Shown here in pieces: positions 44,632-54,394 of a stretch of DNA of 64,000 bases. Numbering within the stretch: position 1 is the first letter of the stretch; the number at the start of each line of letters is the position of its first letter. The notes below the pieces were generated by a model, which was not told the origin of the DNA, ran no database searches, and was given only the letters and a program-made list of their open reading frames with translations. The stretch is from Aliiroseovarius crassostreae (GTDB taxonomy: Bacteria > Pseudomonadota > Alphaproteobacteria > Rhodobacterales > Rhodobacteraceae): contig NZ_LKBA01000019.1 of NCBI RefSeq assembly GCF_001307765.1, positions 372,001 to 436,000 on the forward strand, given 5' to 3'. Position numbers and translations under genes: made by a program.

Positions 44632-46992
44632 ATGAATAATAAAGGCAGTCTGAAGTGCGGAACCCTGTGCAGCAAAGACAGGTTTTCACGTTTTGCAAAA
44701 CGCAGTTCAGTTGCGATTTTGCTTGGAATAACAGCGGCTTCCGGTGGATATGTTGCCCCGACCATGGCGCAGACATATGCGTTCAGCGCGGTTGATATCG
44801 AAGGGGCGCAAAGGGTCAAGGCCGCAACGATCCTGAACTATCTGGGAATCAACCGTGGCCAAGCGGTCTCTGCGGCCGAGGTCAACGACGCCTATCAGCG
44901 CCTGATCGGGTCCGGTCTGTTCGAAAAGGTCGAGCTTTTGCCGCAAGGTAGCAAGCTGGTGGTCCGGGTTCAGGAATTTCCCACGGTAAACGTCGTCTCC
45001 GTCGAAGGTAACCGCCGCCTGAAAGATGAGATTTTCGAACCTCTTCTGAAAACAAAACCGCGTTATGCCTATAGCCCGAGCACGGCCGAACAGGATGCCC
45101 AGACCATTATTGAGATGTATCGGGCGCAGGGGCGGTTGGCCGCCACTGTCACACCGCGCATCATTCGACGCGCCAACAATCGTGTGGATGTGGTTTTTGA
45201 AGTGACCGAAGGCAAAACGGTTGAGGTTGAACGCCTGTCCTTTGTGGGCAACCGTGTCTTTTCCGATGCGCGTCTGCGCCGCGTTCTGGAAACCAAACAG
45301 GCGGGTATTTTCCGTGCCCTGATCCGCGCAGATAGCTATATCCCGGAGCGCATTGAACTCGACAAGCAGGTGCTGACCGATTTTTATCGGTCGCGCGGAT
45401 ATGTCGATTTCAAAGTGCTGAATGACAGCACTGAATTCGCGCGGGAGCGCGACGCGTTCTTCATCACTTTTTCGGTGCAGGAAGGGCAGCAGTTCACGCT
45501 TGGTAACATCACCACGACAACGGACCAGCCTGAGGTTGATGCGGATGAGTTTGCGGCCGCCTCCAAGCTGCGCTCGGGGGTGGTCTACTCTCCGCGCCTG
45601 ATTGAAAACACGATTGCACGGATGGAGCGTCTGGCGCTTCGCAAAGGGCTCAACTTTATTCGCGTTGAACCGATTGTGACCCGAAACGAACGTGATCTGT
45701 CGCTGGATATCGAGTTCAACGTAACGCGCGGCCCGCGGATTGTGGTCGAACGCATTGATATCGAAGGCAACGCAACCACGCTTGACCGGGTGGTGCGCAG
45801 CCAGTTCCGTACGGTAGAAGGGGATCCGTTTAACCCGCGCGAAATTCGCGAGGGTGCCGAGCGCATTCGTGCACTTGGCTTCTTTACAACGGCTGATGTG
45901 AAGACCCGCCCGGGGTCTGCGCCAGATCGCGTTGTTGTGGATGTGGATGTGGAAGAAGGCCCCACCGGCAGCCTGAGCCTTGGCGGGGCTTACAGTCTGG
46001 AAAACGGTTTCGGTCTGAGCCTTTCCTATACGCAGCGCAATTTCCTAGGCCGCGGGCAGTTCCTGAAACTTGGCCTGTCGACAGCAAAAAGCACCCGAAG
46101 CTTTACCTTCAACTTCTCCGAACCCCGGTTTCTGGGCCGTGATCTGACCTTCGGCATTGACAGTAATTTCACCGAGGACACGACAAACAATTCGGATTTC
46201 AACAGCACGGAAATCCTGTTCCGCCCGTCGCTGAGCTTTCCAGTCAGTGACAATGGTCGCCTTGGCGTCCGGGCTTTTGTTGAAGGCATCGAAATGTCGG
46301 AAGCAGGTTCAACCGGCGACAGTTCTCAGATCATCAAAAACGAAATTGCACGCGGAAATCAGGTCGGGTTTGGCGCGGGTCTGACCTATAGTTTCGACAG
46401 CCGGCGCACGGGTCTTAATCCCAACGCGGGCGTGCTGCTGCGCGCTAGCGCCGATATTGGCGGTTTGGGGTCGGATTATCAGTATATCAAGGCCGAGGCG
46501 CTTGCCCGCGCCCAGACCAAGGTTCTGAATGATCAGGTCACCTTGTCCGCCACTTTGGAAGGTGGGGGCCTTGCCGGTCTGGATAGCGGTGGGGTGTCAC
46601 GGTTCACGGATCGGTTCCATCTTGGTCCGTCCAAACTGCGTGGATTTGCCAGCAACGGGTTGGGGCCGCGCGACCTTGGGGCAATCAACAAGGATACGCT
46701 TGGCGGCAATTTCTACGCGGTGGCCCGGCTTGAAGCGGAGTTCCCGCTTGGCTTGCCTGAAGAATACGGTATGACAGGCGGCTTGTTCCTGGATGCGGGC
46801 ACCCTCTGGGGGCTGGATGATAATCTGGGGGGCGCGATTGACGACGATGCCTATCTGCGGTCCTCCATCGGGGCGTCGCTGTTTTGGAAAACACCGATTG
46901 GCCCGCTGCGCCTGAACTTCTCGCATGTTCTGGAAAAACAGTCCTATGACGAAGAGAACAATTTCGAGCTTACCATCTCGTCCAGTTTCTGA
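44632..46992 (+). CDS. bamA: Outer membrane assembly factor BamA
   Basis: 786 residues. An extended signal peptide (KRSSVAILLGITAASGGYVAPTMAQ) is followed by five POTRA domains (about 55-430; repeated VEGNRRLKDE, FVGNRVFSDARLRR, VERIDIEGNATTLDRVVRSQF) and a 16-strand barrel ending in Phe (ELTISSSF), as required for insertion. The barrel motif SKLRGFASNGLGPRD is the VRGF-type loop. It folds beta-barrel proteins into the outer membrane. The downstream skp-like gene begins 4 bp after its stop. Confidence 0.96.
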   Translation: MNNKGSLKCGTLCSKDRFSRFAKRSSVAILLGITAASGGYVAPTMAQTYAFSAVDIEGAQRVKAATILNYLGINRGQAVSAAEVNDAYQRLIGSGLFEKVELLPQGSKLVVRVQEFPTVNVVSVEGNRRLKDEIFEPLLKTKPRYAYSPSTAEQDAQTIIEMYRAQGRLAATVTPRIIRRANNRVDVVFEVTEGKTVEVERLSFVGNRVFSDARLRRVLETKQAGIFRALIRADSYIPERIELDKQVLTDFYRSRGYVDFKVLNDSTEFARERDAFFITFSVQEGQQFTLGNITTTTDQPEVDADEFAAASKLRSGVVYSPRLIENTIARMERLALRKGLNFIRVEPIVTRNERDLSLDIEFNVTRGPRIVVERIDIEGNATTLDRVVRSQFRTVEGDPFNPREIREGAERIRALGFFTTADVKTRPGSAPDRVVVDVDVEEGPTGSLSLGGAYSLENGFGLSLSYTQRNFLGRGQFLKLGLSTAKSTRSFTFNFSEPRFLGRDLTFGIDSNFTEDTTNNSDFNSTEILFRPSLSFPVSDNGRLGVRAFVEGIEMSEAGSTGDSSQIIKNEIARGNQVGFGAGLTYSFDSRRTGLNPNAGVLLRASADIGGLGSDYQYIKAEALARAQTKVLNDQVTLSATLEGGGLAGLDSGGVSRFTDRFHLGPSKLRGFASNGLGPRDLGAINKDTLGGNFYAVARLEAEFPLGLPEEYGMTGGLFLDAGTLWGLDDNLGGAIDDDAYLRSSIGASLFWKTPIGPLRLNFSHVLEKQSYDEENNFELTISSSF

Positions 46993-46996
46993 TCCG

Positions 46997-47764
46997 ATGC
47001 GTATGGGGGAGGCAAAACCGAGTGGGACCCGGCGCGCGCGTCAAGGTCTCACTGTGGGGGCACCCGCTTGGACACTGGTCACAGCCCTTGGGGTGATGAT
47101 GGGGGGGGCTGCTGCGACAGGCCTTGCCGTTGCGCAGGACAGCAGCGCGCCTGTTTCCACCCCTGCAACGGCTGCACCGCCCGCACCGTCTGTTTCGGCG
47201 CAGGCCTCTCATATTCTGACGGTTGATCGCGACCGGCTGTTCAGGCAGTCGGAATATGGGCGACGTATTTTGCAGGATCTGGAAGCGGAACGCGCGCGTC
47301 TGGCTTCTGAGGCGCGCAGGGTGGATGACGCCCTTGCAGCTGAGGAAAAGCGCCTGACCGAGGAACGCGCGCGCCTCAGCCCAGAGGCATTTCGTGCGCT
47401 GGCCGATGCGTTTGACGAAAAGGTCCAGGCCCTGCGGGCACAACGCCCTGAACGGGAGCGCAGTTTCACCGAGCGGTTCGAGCGTGAGCAACAGGCGTAT
47501 TTCGACCGGATTGGCCCGATTTTGGGGGCAGTTGTGCGCGAGCGTGGTGGTGTTGTGATCGTGGATCGACGGGCAATCTTGTTGACGACGCAGAATATCG
47601 ACATCACCGATCAGGCCATTGCATTGATCGACCGGCTGTTGGGCGATGGAACGGGGTCAAAAGGGCCTGCCGTTCCGCCGCCACCTGCTGCGCCAGAAGA
47701 CGAAAACGGGGCGGATGCGGCATCTCGCCCGGAGGCTGACCCTGACGCAGACGATGGCAATTGA
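46997..47764 (+). CDS. OmpH/Skp-family periplasmic chaperone
   Basis: 255 residues from ATG 46997 (a second ATG at 47003 is possible; neither has a clear RBS, suggesting coupling to bamA). Signal-like helix LVTALGVMMGGAAATGLAVAQ, then Pro/Ala linker, the Skp domain with ILTVDRDRLFRQSEYGRRI, and a long charged coiled coil (about 105-165). The C-terminus is Pro/Glu/Asp-rich, not typical of Skp. It should hold unfolded outer membrane proteins for BamA. Confidence 0.8.
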   Translation: MRMGEAKPSGTRRARQGLTVGAPAWTLVTALGVMMGGAAATGLAVAQDSSAPVSTPATAAPPAPSVSAQASHILTVDRDRLFRQSEYGRRILQDLEAERARLASEARRVDDALAAEEKRLTEERARLSPEAFRALADAFDEKVQALRAQRPERERSFTERFEREQQAYFDRIGPILGAVVRERGGVVIVDRRAILLTTQNIDITDQAIALIDRLLGDGTGSKGPAVPPPPAAPEDENGADAASRPEADPDADDGN

Positions 47765-47918
47765 GACCGTCCCGGCTTTCGCTTTGCGCAATTGGTGTGA
47801 TCTCGCTTCGGATTGGCGTTGTTTCACCGTCGCGGGCTTGATAATCACAATATGAAAACAAACACTTTGGTTCCGGGCCGGATTGTGCCTGTCGGGACCA
47901 GTTGAAAAGGACATGACA

Positions 47919-48383
47919 ATGGTTGATGTGCCCGCCACTGCTGATATTCTATTGATCCAAGAGTGCATTCCGCACCGCTATCCGTTCCTGCTGGTGGATC
48001 GGGTCGAAAATATCCGCAAGGGTGAGTTTGCCCGCGGGATCAAGATGGTCACCATGAATGAGCCGCATTTTCAGGGCCATTTTCCGGGCCTGCCGATCAT
48101 GCCTGGCGTGACGATCATCGAAGCCATGGCACAGACAGCAGCGGTAATGGTGTCCCTGTCGCTTGATCTGGTGGGGACCGGTGCCGTGGTTTATTTCATG
48201 GGGATCGACAATGCCAAATTCCGCCGCAAGGTGGTGCCGGGGGATGTTCTGACCATGGATGTGACCACTGTGCGCGGTGGCGCCAAGGTCTGGAAATTTG
48301 ACGGGGTCGCGAAAGTTGGCGATGAGATCGCCTGTCAGGCCACCTTCATGGCGATGATTGACGTGACTGGCGGAAAGGGCTGA
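47919..48383 (+). CDS. fabZ: 3-hydroxyacyl-ACP dehydratase FabZ
   Basis: 154 residues from ATG 47919, chosen because GAAAAGG lies 8 bases upstream; an ATG two codons earlier is too close to it. Hot-dog fold with [17 protein letters not shown] (catalytic His) and [19 protein letters not shown] (catalytic Glu). It dehydrates 3-hydroxyacyl-ACPs and so competes with LpxA/LpxD for hydroxyacyl chains. lpxA follows 3 bp later. No lpxD lies between skp and fabZ. Confidence 0.95.
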   Translation: MVDVPATADILLIQECIPHRYPFLLVDRVENIRKGEFARGIKMVTMNEPHFQGHFPGLPIMPGVTIIEAMAQTAAVMVSLSLDLVGTGAVVYFMGIDNAKFRRKVVPGDVLTMDVTTVRGGAKVWKFDGVAKVGDEIACQATFMAMIDVTGGKG

Positions 48384-48386
48384 TCC

Positions 48387-49184
48387 ATGGCGATTGACCC
48401 CTCCGCTCAGGTGCATGGCAGCGCGATTGTTGAGGATGGCGCGGTTGTCGGGCCGGATTGCCAGATTGGGCCATTCTGCCATATCGGCCCAAAGGTCAAA
48501 CTTGCCCAGGGGGTTGTCCTGAAATCCCATGTTGTTGTGACAGGGGACACGGAAATTGGCGATGAAACGGTCGTTTTTCCCTTTTCCGTGATTGGTGAGA
48601 TCCCGCAGGACCTGAAATTCTCGGGTGAAGACACCAAGCTGATGATCGGCAAACGCAACCGGATCCGCGAACATGTGACCATGAACACTGGCACCGCAGG
48701 GGGTGGTTTTGTGACCCGGGTGGGGGATGACGGGCTCTTTATGGCTGGATGCCACGTCGCTCATGATGCCCAGATTGGCAATAACGTGATCCTTGTGAAC
48801 AATGTGGCCGTGGCTGGCCATGTGGTGATCGAAGATGACGTGATTGTTGGGGGATTGTCCGGGTTGCACCAATGGGTACGGATCGGTCGGGGCGCCATTA
48901 TCGGGGCCTTGTCCATGGTGACCGCTGATGTCCTGCCTCATGCGCTGGTGCAGGGGCCGCGTGGCGAACTGGATGGGCTCAACCTTGTGGGACTGAAACG
49001 TCGGGGGGTGGCGCGTGCCGATATCACAGCATTGCGCGCTGCGTTCCTGTCGCTCAAACAGGGGGAAGGCAGCTTTCAAGACCGGGCTCGACGCCTTGAT
49101 GAAGAAACGGACAGCACCTTTGTACGCGAAATGACCCGCTTTATTCTGGGCGAAAGCGATCGCGGCTTTCTGACCCCGAAGTAA
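48387..49184 (+). CDS. lpxA: UDP-N-acetylglucosamine O-acyltransferase LpxA
   Basis: 265 residues. Left-handed beta-helix of hexapeptide repeats (about 1-190: GSAIVEDGAVVGPDCQIGPFCHIG, AHDAQIGNNVILVNNVAVAGHVVIEDDV) followed by a helical C-terminus (GVARADITALRAAFLSL). The catalytic His is expected in FMAGCHVAHDAQIG. First step of lipid A synthesis, upstream of LpxI and LpxB encoded next. Confidence 0.96.
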   Translation: MAIDPSAQVHGSAIVEDGAVVGPDCQIGPFCHIGPKVKLAQGVVLKSHVVVTGDTEIGDETVVFPFSVIGEIPQDLKFSGEDTKLMIGKRNRIREHVTMNTGTAGGGFVTRVGDDGLFMAGCHVAHDAQIGNNVILVNNVAVAGHVVIEDDVIVGGLSGLHQWVRIGRGAIIGALSMVTADVLPHALVQGPRGELDGLNLVGLKRRGVARADITALRAAFLSLKQGEGSFQDRARRLDEETDSTFVREMTRFILGESDRGFLTPK

Positions 49185-49187
49185 ACC

Positions 49188-50021
49188 ATGCTGGATTATC
49201 GTGAAACACCCGGTCGCCTTGCGATCATCGCCGGGGCAGGTGATCTGCCCCGCACCCTTCATGCGGCCAACCCACAGGCCTTGTTCGTGTCCTTGAAGGG
49301 GATTGATGTGATCCGTCCCGCCGGGGGGGACCAGGCCGAAGCGTCTTATGAAAAACTGGGGGCCTTGTTCAGGCTTCTGCACCGGGCAGGGGTAAAGCGT
49401 GTCTGCTTTGCGGGCCATGTGTCACGCCCGAAACTCAACCCGCTGCGCATGGACATGACCACGCTGGCCCTGTTTCCGCGTCTGAAAGCGGTGCTGGGCA
49501 AAGGGGATGACACCGTGTTGCGGCTGGTGGCCGACGTCTTTGAAGAGCAGGGGTTTGAGGTTGTGTCCGCCTCAGATGTCTCCTCAGCTCTGACCGGACA
49601 GGCCCAGAATGCCGGGCGCGAGATGAGCGCACAGGACCGCGCGGATGCGGACCGAGCCTTTGCGATCCTGCGCGCACTGGATCCGCTGGATGTGGCCCAA
49701 TGTGCCGTTGTGGCGGGGGGGCAATGCCTGGGGATTGAAAGCATCCAGGGCACGGATGCGCTGTTGTCTTACGTGGCCGAGACACCGGAAAAGCTGAAAC
49801 TCGGCGCAGCGGGGGTCTTTGTCAAACGGCCCAAAACCGGGCAGGACAGCCGCATGGATACACCCACTATCGGCCCCGCAACCGTGCGCAATGTGGCGCG
49901 GGCCGGGCTTGGCGGCATTGTGATCCCGGCCGGGCAGGTGCTGGTTCTGGATCAGCCGGAAGTGATCCGTCTGGTTGAGGAGCTTGACCTGTTTCTGGAG
50001 ATGCGGAAAGGGGAGGCATGA
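49188..50021 (+). CDS. lpxI: UDP-2,3-diacylglucosamine diphosphatase LpxI
   Basis: 277 residues. DUF1009/LpxI landmarks: LAIIAGAGDLPRTLH at the N-terminus, GVKRVCFAGHVSRPKL, GFEVVSASDVSS, VVAGGQCLGIESIQGTDALL and the C-terminal DTPTIGPATVRNVARAGLGGIVIPAGQVLVLD-type stretch. It makes lipid X by the LpxI route, the alphaproteobacterial alternative to LpxH. Overlaps lpxB by 4 bases. Confidence 0.95.
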   Translation: MLDYRETPGRLAIIAGAGDLPRTLHAANPQALFVSLKGIDVIRPAGGDQAEASYEKLGALFRLLHRAGVKRVCFAGHVSRPKLNPLRMDMTTLALFPRLKAVLGKGDDTVLRLVADVFEEQGFEVVSASDVSSALTGQAQNAGREMSAQDRADADRAFAILRALDPLDVAQCAVVAGGQCLGIESIQGTDALLSYVAETPEKLKLGAAGVFVKRPKTGQDSRMDTPTIGPATVRNVARAGLGGIVIPAGQVLVLDQPEVIRLVEELDLFLEMRKGEA

Positions 50022-51172
50022 AGGTCTTTCTGATAGCGGGGGAACCGTCTGGTGATCGCCTCGGGGCGGCACTTATGGCGGGTCTGAAAACCCTGTCCCC
50101 TGAGGTGTCGTTTGCCGGTGTCGGCGGCGTCGCCATGCAGGGGGAGGGGATGGTGTCGCAATTCGAGATGAGCGAATTGTCGGTCATGGGCATTTCCGAG
50201 GTTCTTCCCAAATATTTCCACCTGAAACGGCGCATTCGCGAAGTGGCGGCTGAGGTGCTGCGGCTCCGCCCCGATGTTCTGATCACCATCGACAGTCCGG
50301 ATTTCTGTTTGCGTGTTGCCAAGATCGTCAAAAGCGAAGGCGGGGCTGAGATCCCGATCGTGCATTATGTGGCCCCGTCGGTCTGGGCCTGGCGACCGAA
50401 ACGGGCGGTAAAGATGGCGCGTCATGTGGACCATGTTCTGGCGCTGCTGCCGTTTGAGCCGAAATATATGCATGAGGCCGGCATGGGATGCGACTTTGTT
50501 GGCCATCCGGTTGTGGCCGAGCCACAGGCCACAGCCCATCAGGCGCAGGCCTTTCGGGATATTCACGATGTGGGCGACGGTCCGTTGCTGCTGGCGCTGC
50601 CCGGGTCCCGCAAAGGTGAGATTGCCCGGGGAGCAGAGCGTTTCGGGCAGGTCTTCGGAGAATTGGCGAAATCCCATCCGGGATTGAAAGTCGTCTTGCC
50701 AATGGCACAGGGTGTGGTTGATCTGGTGCGGGCAGAAACGGCGAAATGGCCGGTGCAGCCTATTCTGATTGCTCCTGAAGATCAGGATGCCAAGCGAGCT
50801 GCGTTTCGCGCGGCTGATCTGGCTCTGGCCACCTCTGGCACGGTTTCACTGGAACTTGCTGCCGCCGGCACACCGATGGTGATTGCCTATGAGATGAGCT
50901 GGCTCAGCCGGTTGGTGATTGGCAATCTGCTGTTGATCGACACGGTCACGCTGGTCAATCTGGTGTCCGAGACGCGTGTGGTGCCTGAATTTCTGGCCGA
51001 ACATTGTCAGGTGGAAAATATCGTTCCCGCGCTTGAGGAGGTGCTGACCCATCGCCAGTCGCAGGATTATGCCATGGACCTGACGATGGAGCGCCTGGGA
51101 AAAGGGGGCGAATCGCCCGGACTGCGCGCTGCTCGTGCGGTTCTGGGGGTGGTGGAACAGGGCAGGGGATAA
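50018..51172 (+). CDS. lpxB: Lipid-A-disaccharide synthase LpxB
   Basis: 384 residues. GT-B glycosyltransferase with KVFLIAGEPSGDRLGAALM, FAGVGGVAMQGEGM, SPDFCLRVAK, HYVAPSVWAWRPKRA, FVGHPVV and SGTVSLELAAAGTPMVIAYEMSWLS. It joins lipid X to UDP-diacylglucosamine. Last gene of the superoperon; a GC-rich hairpin region around the stop may act in termination. Confidence 0.96.
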   Translation: MKVFLIAGEPSGDRLGAALMAGLKTLSPEVSFAGVGGVAMQGEGMVSQFEMSELSVMGISEVLPKYFHLKRRIREVAAEVLRLRPDVLITIDSPDFCLRVAKIVKSEGGAEIPIVHYVAPSVWAWRPKRAVKMARHVDHVLALLPFEPKYMHEAGMGCDFVGHPVVAEPQATAHQAQAFRDIHDVGDGPLLLALPGSRKGEIARGAERFGQVFGELAKSHPGLKVVLPMAQGVVDLVRAETAKWPVQPILIAPEDQDAKRAAFRAADLALATSGTVSLELAAAGTPMVIAYEMSWLSRLVIGNLLLIDTVTLVNLVSETRVVPEFLAEHCQVENIVPALEEVLTHRQSQDYAMDLTMERLGKGGESPGLRAARAVLGVVEQGRG

Positions 51173-51193
51173 AACCCCGCCCTGCCAATCAGG

Positions 51194-51709
51194 TTACTGC
51201 GGTTGGGCACTTTCGGTTTCGACACCTTCGACAAGGATCTCCTGAATACGCGGAATGATTATGGGCATTTTTTCCTGCATCGTCTTCATGATCTGCGGTG
51301 TCTGAACTTCTGCAAGCTGTGGCAGTTTGGACATGGCAGAGCGGCCAAGGTCGGTTGCATAGAAATCCCGAAGTGCCTTGATTTCCTCAAAGGTAAATAC
51401 ATCCGCCATGACCTGAGCCTGCGCGCGCATGATCTCATACATGGGCTCGGTCATTTCATCTTGATAAATCTGGTCGATTTTTGCGATCTGCCCCTCATCA
51501 AGCGGAATGCCCTTGGACTGGATATCCGCTACCAGAGGTTTCCACATGGTCTGGATCATCGCGGACATGTCGATATCCTGCAGCGTGGCTTCGATATAGC
51601 CAGCGGCCAGGGCAATTTTCTGGGTGTGGCTCTCTCCTTCGGCATGTGCCGGGGCCAGTGCCACAAAGGTGGTGAGCGTAAGGGCAAGGGCGGTTGTGGT
51701 CAGGCGCAT
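51194..51709 (-). CDS. DUF2059 secreted protein
   Basis: 171 residues from ATG 51709 (AAGGAATTTTC before it). Signal peptide TTALALTLTTFVALAPAHAEG. The DUF2059 domain occupies about 85-150 (YQDEMTEPMYEIMRAQAQVMADVFTFEEIKALRDFYATDLGRSAMSKLPQL). The domain is widespread in Proteobacteria and of unknown role. Convergent with lpxB. Confidence 0.85.
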   Translation of the reverse strand: MRLTTTALALTLTTFVALAPAHAEGESHTQKIALAAGYIEATLQDIDMSAMIQTMWKPLVADIQSKGIPLDEGQIAKIDQIYQDEMTEPMYEIMRAQAQVMADVFTFEEIKALRDFYATDLGRSAMSKLPQLAEVQTPQIMKTMQEKMPIIIPRIQEILVEGVETESAQPQ

Positions 51710-51921
51710 GAAAATTCCTTTCGGGTTTGTTTGGCGGATCTTCCCCTCCTGCAAAGGAAAGGACAACGACATTGATCAAGACATTTGGGAAAAATTTCTT
51801 TTGGGTGCTTAATCCATCTCGGGTTTGACCTGAAACAGGGGGACATCAGACCGCAGGCAGAGATGTCGGATAGGGGGCGTATCGGGAAAGGGAGATATGT
51901 TAACCCTCCCCCGAAAGGCAG

Positions 51922-53073
51922 TTAACCGCGCCAGATCCATCCGCCGCCGAAAATGCGGGGGCTGTCCATGTCGTAAAACACACAGGCCTGCCCGGGGCTG
52001 ACCCCTTCTTCCGGCGTAAGAAGCTCAACCTCGGCTTCTGTTTCGGAAATCGGGCGGAGGATTGCCTCGCGCGGGGGGCGGGTTGAGCGGATCTTGACCC
52101 CCATATGCCATTCCTGCCGACTGGTGAACGGCTCATCCCCCAGCCAGTTGATTTCGCGCACCGGGACAATCCGCGTGGCCAACAGGTCTTTTGGACCAAC
52201 CACAACCTGCTTGGCCTCCACATCCAGCCTGACCACATAAAGCGGTTCGGACAAGCCGCCGATGCCCAGCCCGCGACGCTGGCCGATTGTATAGTGAATC
52301 ACCCCGTGATGGTCGCCCAGGACCCGGCCATCCACATGAACAATCTGGCCGGGCTCTGCGGCACCGGGGCGGAGTTTCTCGATCACCCCGGCATAATTGC
52401 CTTCCGGCACGAAGCAGATGTCCTGACTGTCGGGTTTGTCAGCCACTTCCAGCCCATATTTACGCGCAAGTGCCCGGGTTTCGTCTTTCGTTTTCAAATG
52501 CCCAAGGGGGAAGCGCAAATAGTCGAGCTGCTCTTGGGTGGTGGAAAACAGGAAATAGCTCTGATCGCGGTTGGGGTCAGCTGCCGAATGCAGTTCCGGG
52601 CCGCGGGCGCCCATTTTTCGCTGAATGTAATGCCCGGTTGCCATGCAATCGGCCCCCAGGTCACGCGCCGTTTCCAGAAGGTCCTTGAATTTCACGCGCT
52701 CATTACAGCGAATGCATGGCACAGGGGTGGCGCCGGCCAGATAACTGTCGGCAAACTCTTCAATCACGGCATCCTGAAAGATGTTTTCATAATCCAGCAC
52801 GTAATGAGGGAAGCCCATACTTTCCGCCACATGGCGTGCGTCGTGAATGTCGATCCCGGCACAGCAGGCGCCTTTTTTCGCCAGCGCCGCGCCATGGTCG
52901 TAAAGCTGAAGCGTGACGCCTACGACGTCATAGCCTTCATCCGCTAGTTGGGCTGCGACAACAGAACTGTCCACGCCACCAGACATGGCCACAACCACAC
53001 GGGTTTCTGCCGGGGATTTGGCAAATCCCAGCGAGTTAACAGTGGCGGCCTTAACCAACGTGTCAGAAGTCAT
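51922..53073 (-). CDS. mnmA: tRNA-specific 2-thiouridylase MnmA
   Basis: 383 residues from ATG 53073 (AAAGGACC upstream; the longer open frame runs into unrelated sequence). PP-loop [15 protein letters not shown], first catalytic Cys in [13 protein letters not shown] and second in [12 protein letters not shown]. It thiolates U34 of tRNAs for Lys, Glu and Gln. It stands alone, divergent from sciP. Confidence 0.94.
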   Translation of the reverse strand: MTSDTLVKAATVNSLGFAKSPAETRVVVAMSGGVDSSVVAAQLADEGYDVVGVTLQLYDHGAALAKKGACCAGIDIHDARHVAESMGFPHYVLDYENIFQDAVIEEFADSYLAGATPVPCIRCNERVKFKDLLETARDLGADCMATGHYIQRKMGARGPELHSAADPNRDQSYFLFSTTQEQLDYLRFPLGHLKTKDETRALARKYGLEVADKPDSQDICFVPEGNYAGVIEKLRPGAAEPGQIVHVDGRVLGDHHGVIHYTIGQRRGLGIGGLSEPLYVVRLDVEAKQVVVGPKDLLATRIVPVREINWLGDEPFTSRQEWHMGVKIRSTRPPREAILRPISETEAEVELLTPEEGVSPGQACVFYDMDSPRIFGGGWIWRG

Positions 53074-53209
53074 AACAGGTCCTTTCCAGAAGACCGCCAA
53101 AATATAGGAAAATTCGAAGGAACAACAAGAGGGGGCTTCACCACTCTTTAAACCTGTCAGGGCAAACTGCCCAGATATGTAGCCAATGGGAGCGAAAAAG
53201 GGAGCAATC

Positions 53210-53488
53210 ATGTATCTCAAGAAAGTTGAGGGACCCCGATCTGTCACTTTGCCAGACGGAACCATCATGTCTCGGGCGGATCTGCCGTCAGCCAAAACGC
53301 GCCGCTGGGTGGCGAGCCGTAAGTCTGCAGTGGTCAAAGGAATCGCCTATGGGTTGATTGGGGAAGATGAAGCCATGAAGCTGTATGGCCTGTCAAAAGA
53401 GGAGCTTCAGGAGTGGAAGACCGCTTTGAAATCCCATGGAGAAGCAGCTTTAAGGGTCACTGCCTTGCAAAAGTATAGACAACCCTGA
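53210..53488 (+). CDS. sciP: CtrA inhibitor SciP (DUF1153)
   Basis: 92 residues from ATG 53210 (AAAGGGAG upstream). Compact helical DNA-binding-like DUF1153 protein: [56 protein letters not shown]. In Caulobacter SciP binds CtrA and blocks its transcriptional activity in G1-like cells. Here it is directly upstream of ctrA, so the inhibitor and its target are neighbours. Confidence 0.9.
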   Translation: MYLKKVEGPRSVTLPDGTIMSRADLPSAKTRRWVASRKSAVVKGIAYGLIGEDEAMKLYGLSKEELQEWKTALKSHGEAALRVTALQKYRQP

Positions 53489-53498
53489 GGGGAATTCG

Positions 53499-53534
53499 CT
53501 AAAAGTTCTTTTAGGGTAACGGGTGGTTAACCAT
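53499..53534 (+). promoter_or_regulatory. Palindrome and CtrA-like half-site before ctrA
   Basis: A perfect hairpin CTAAAAG-TT-CTTTTAG (53499-53514) is followed by TTAACCAT at 53527-53534, the CtrA half-site consensus, 53 bp before the ctrA start. CtrA autoregulation or SciP/CtrA cross-talk is a likely use. Confidence 0.5.
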
Positions 53535-53586
53535 TTCAGGCGATGTTGTTTGCAGTCGGAAGTAATATCTAGCGGAGAATCCCGAT

Positions 53587-54300
53587 ATGCGTATTTTGCT
53601 GGTGGAAGATGACCCAACCACGTCTCGTAGCATTGAATTGATGCTGACCCATGCAAATCTGAATGTCTACTCGACCGATATGGGCGAAGAGGGCATCGAT
53701 CTTGCAAAACTTTATGATTATGATCTCATTCTTCTGGATCTGGGATTGCCCGATATGAACGGGCATGAGGTGCTGCGCCAGCTGCGCATGTCACGAATCG
53801 AAACGCCGATTCTGATCCTCTCAGGGGCCGATGATACCGAAAATAAGATTAAAGGTTTCGGTTTTGGCGCAGATGACTACATGACCAAACCTTTCCACCG
53901 GGAAGAACTGGTTGCACGCATTCATGCGATCATCCGTCGGTCAAAAGGCCACTCCCAGTCGGTTATCAAAACAGGCAAGATTGCCGTCAATCTCGACGCA
54001 AAAACCGTGGAAGTGGATGGGCGGACCGTTCATCTGACCGGGAAAGAATACCAGATGTTGGAACTTCTGTCGTTGCGCAAGGGCACGACGCTGACAAAAG
54101 AGATGTTCCTCAACCATCTTTATGGCGGTATGGATGAACCGGAACTGAAAATCATTGATGTCTTCATTTGCAAACTTCGCAAGAAACTTGCCAACGCGAC
54201 CGAGGGAGACAATTATATCGAAACTGTCTGGGGGCGTGGCTATGTTCTGCGCGATCCCGAGCCCGCAGAGTTCGATGCGCAGATCGCCATGGGAGCGTAA
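53587..54300 (+). CDS. ctrA: Cell-cycle response regulator CtrA
   Basis: 237 residues. Receiver domain with acidic pocket [10 protein letters not shown], phosphoacceptor Asp51 in [10 protein letters not shown] and DDYMTKPF. OmpR/PhoB-type winged helix at the C-terminus ([54 protein letters not shown]). In Rhodobacterales CtrA controls motility, gene transfer agents and quorum responses rather than being essential for division. A terminator follows at 54353. Confidence 0.97.
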   Translation: MRILLVEDDPTTSRSIELMLTHANLNVYSTDMGEEGIDLAKLYDYDLILLDLGLPDMNGHEVLRQLRMSRIETPILILSGADDTENKIKGFGFGADDYMTKPFHREELVARIHAIIRRSKGHSQSVIKTGKIAVNLDAKTVEVDGRTVHLTGKEYQMLELLSLRKGTTLTKEMFLNHLYGGMDEPELKIIDVFICKLRKKLANATEGDNYIETVWGRGYVLRDPEPAEFDAQIAMGA

Positions 54301-54352
54301 CGTCCAAGCTCTCTATGCTTGGCCTGTTTCCGCAATCTCTGGTTTCCGATTG

Positions 54353-54380
54353 CCCGGTGGTGTTTTGCCACCGGGTTTTT
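54353..54380 (+). terminator. ctrA terminator
   Basis: CCCGGTGG (54353-54360) pairs with CCACCGGG (54368-54375), followed by five T. Confidence 0.9.
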
Positions 54381-54394
54381 CAATTTATATGTGA

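Noticed and set aside
47949-49418. 489-codon frame opposite fabZ, lpxA and lpxI
   Set aside because: It is antisense to three firmly identified genes, with a His/Gly/Asp-rich low-complexity product and no RBS.
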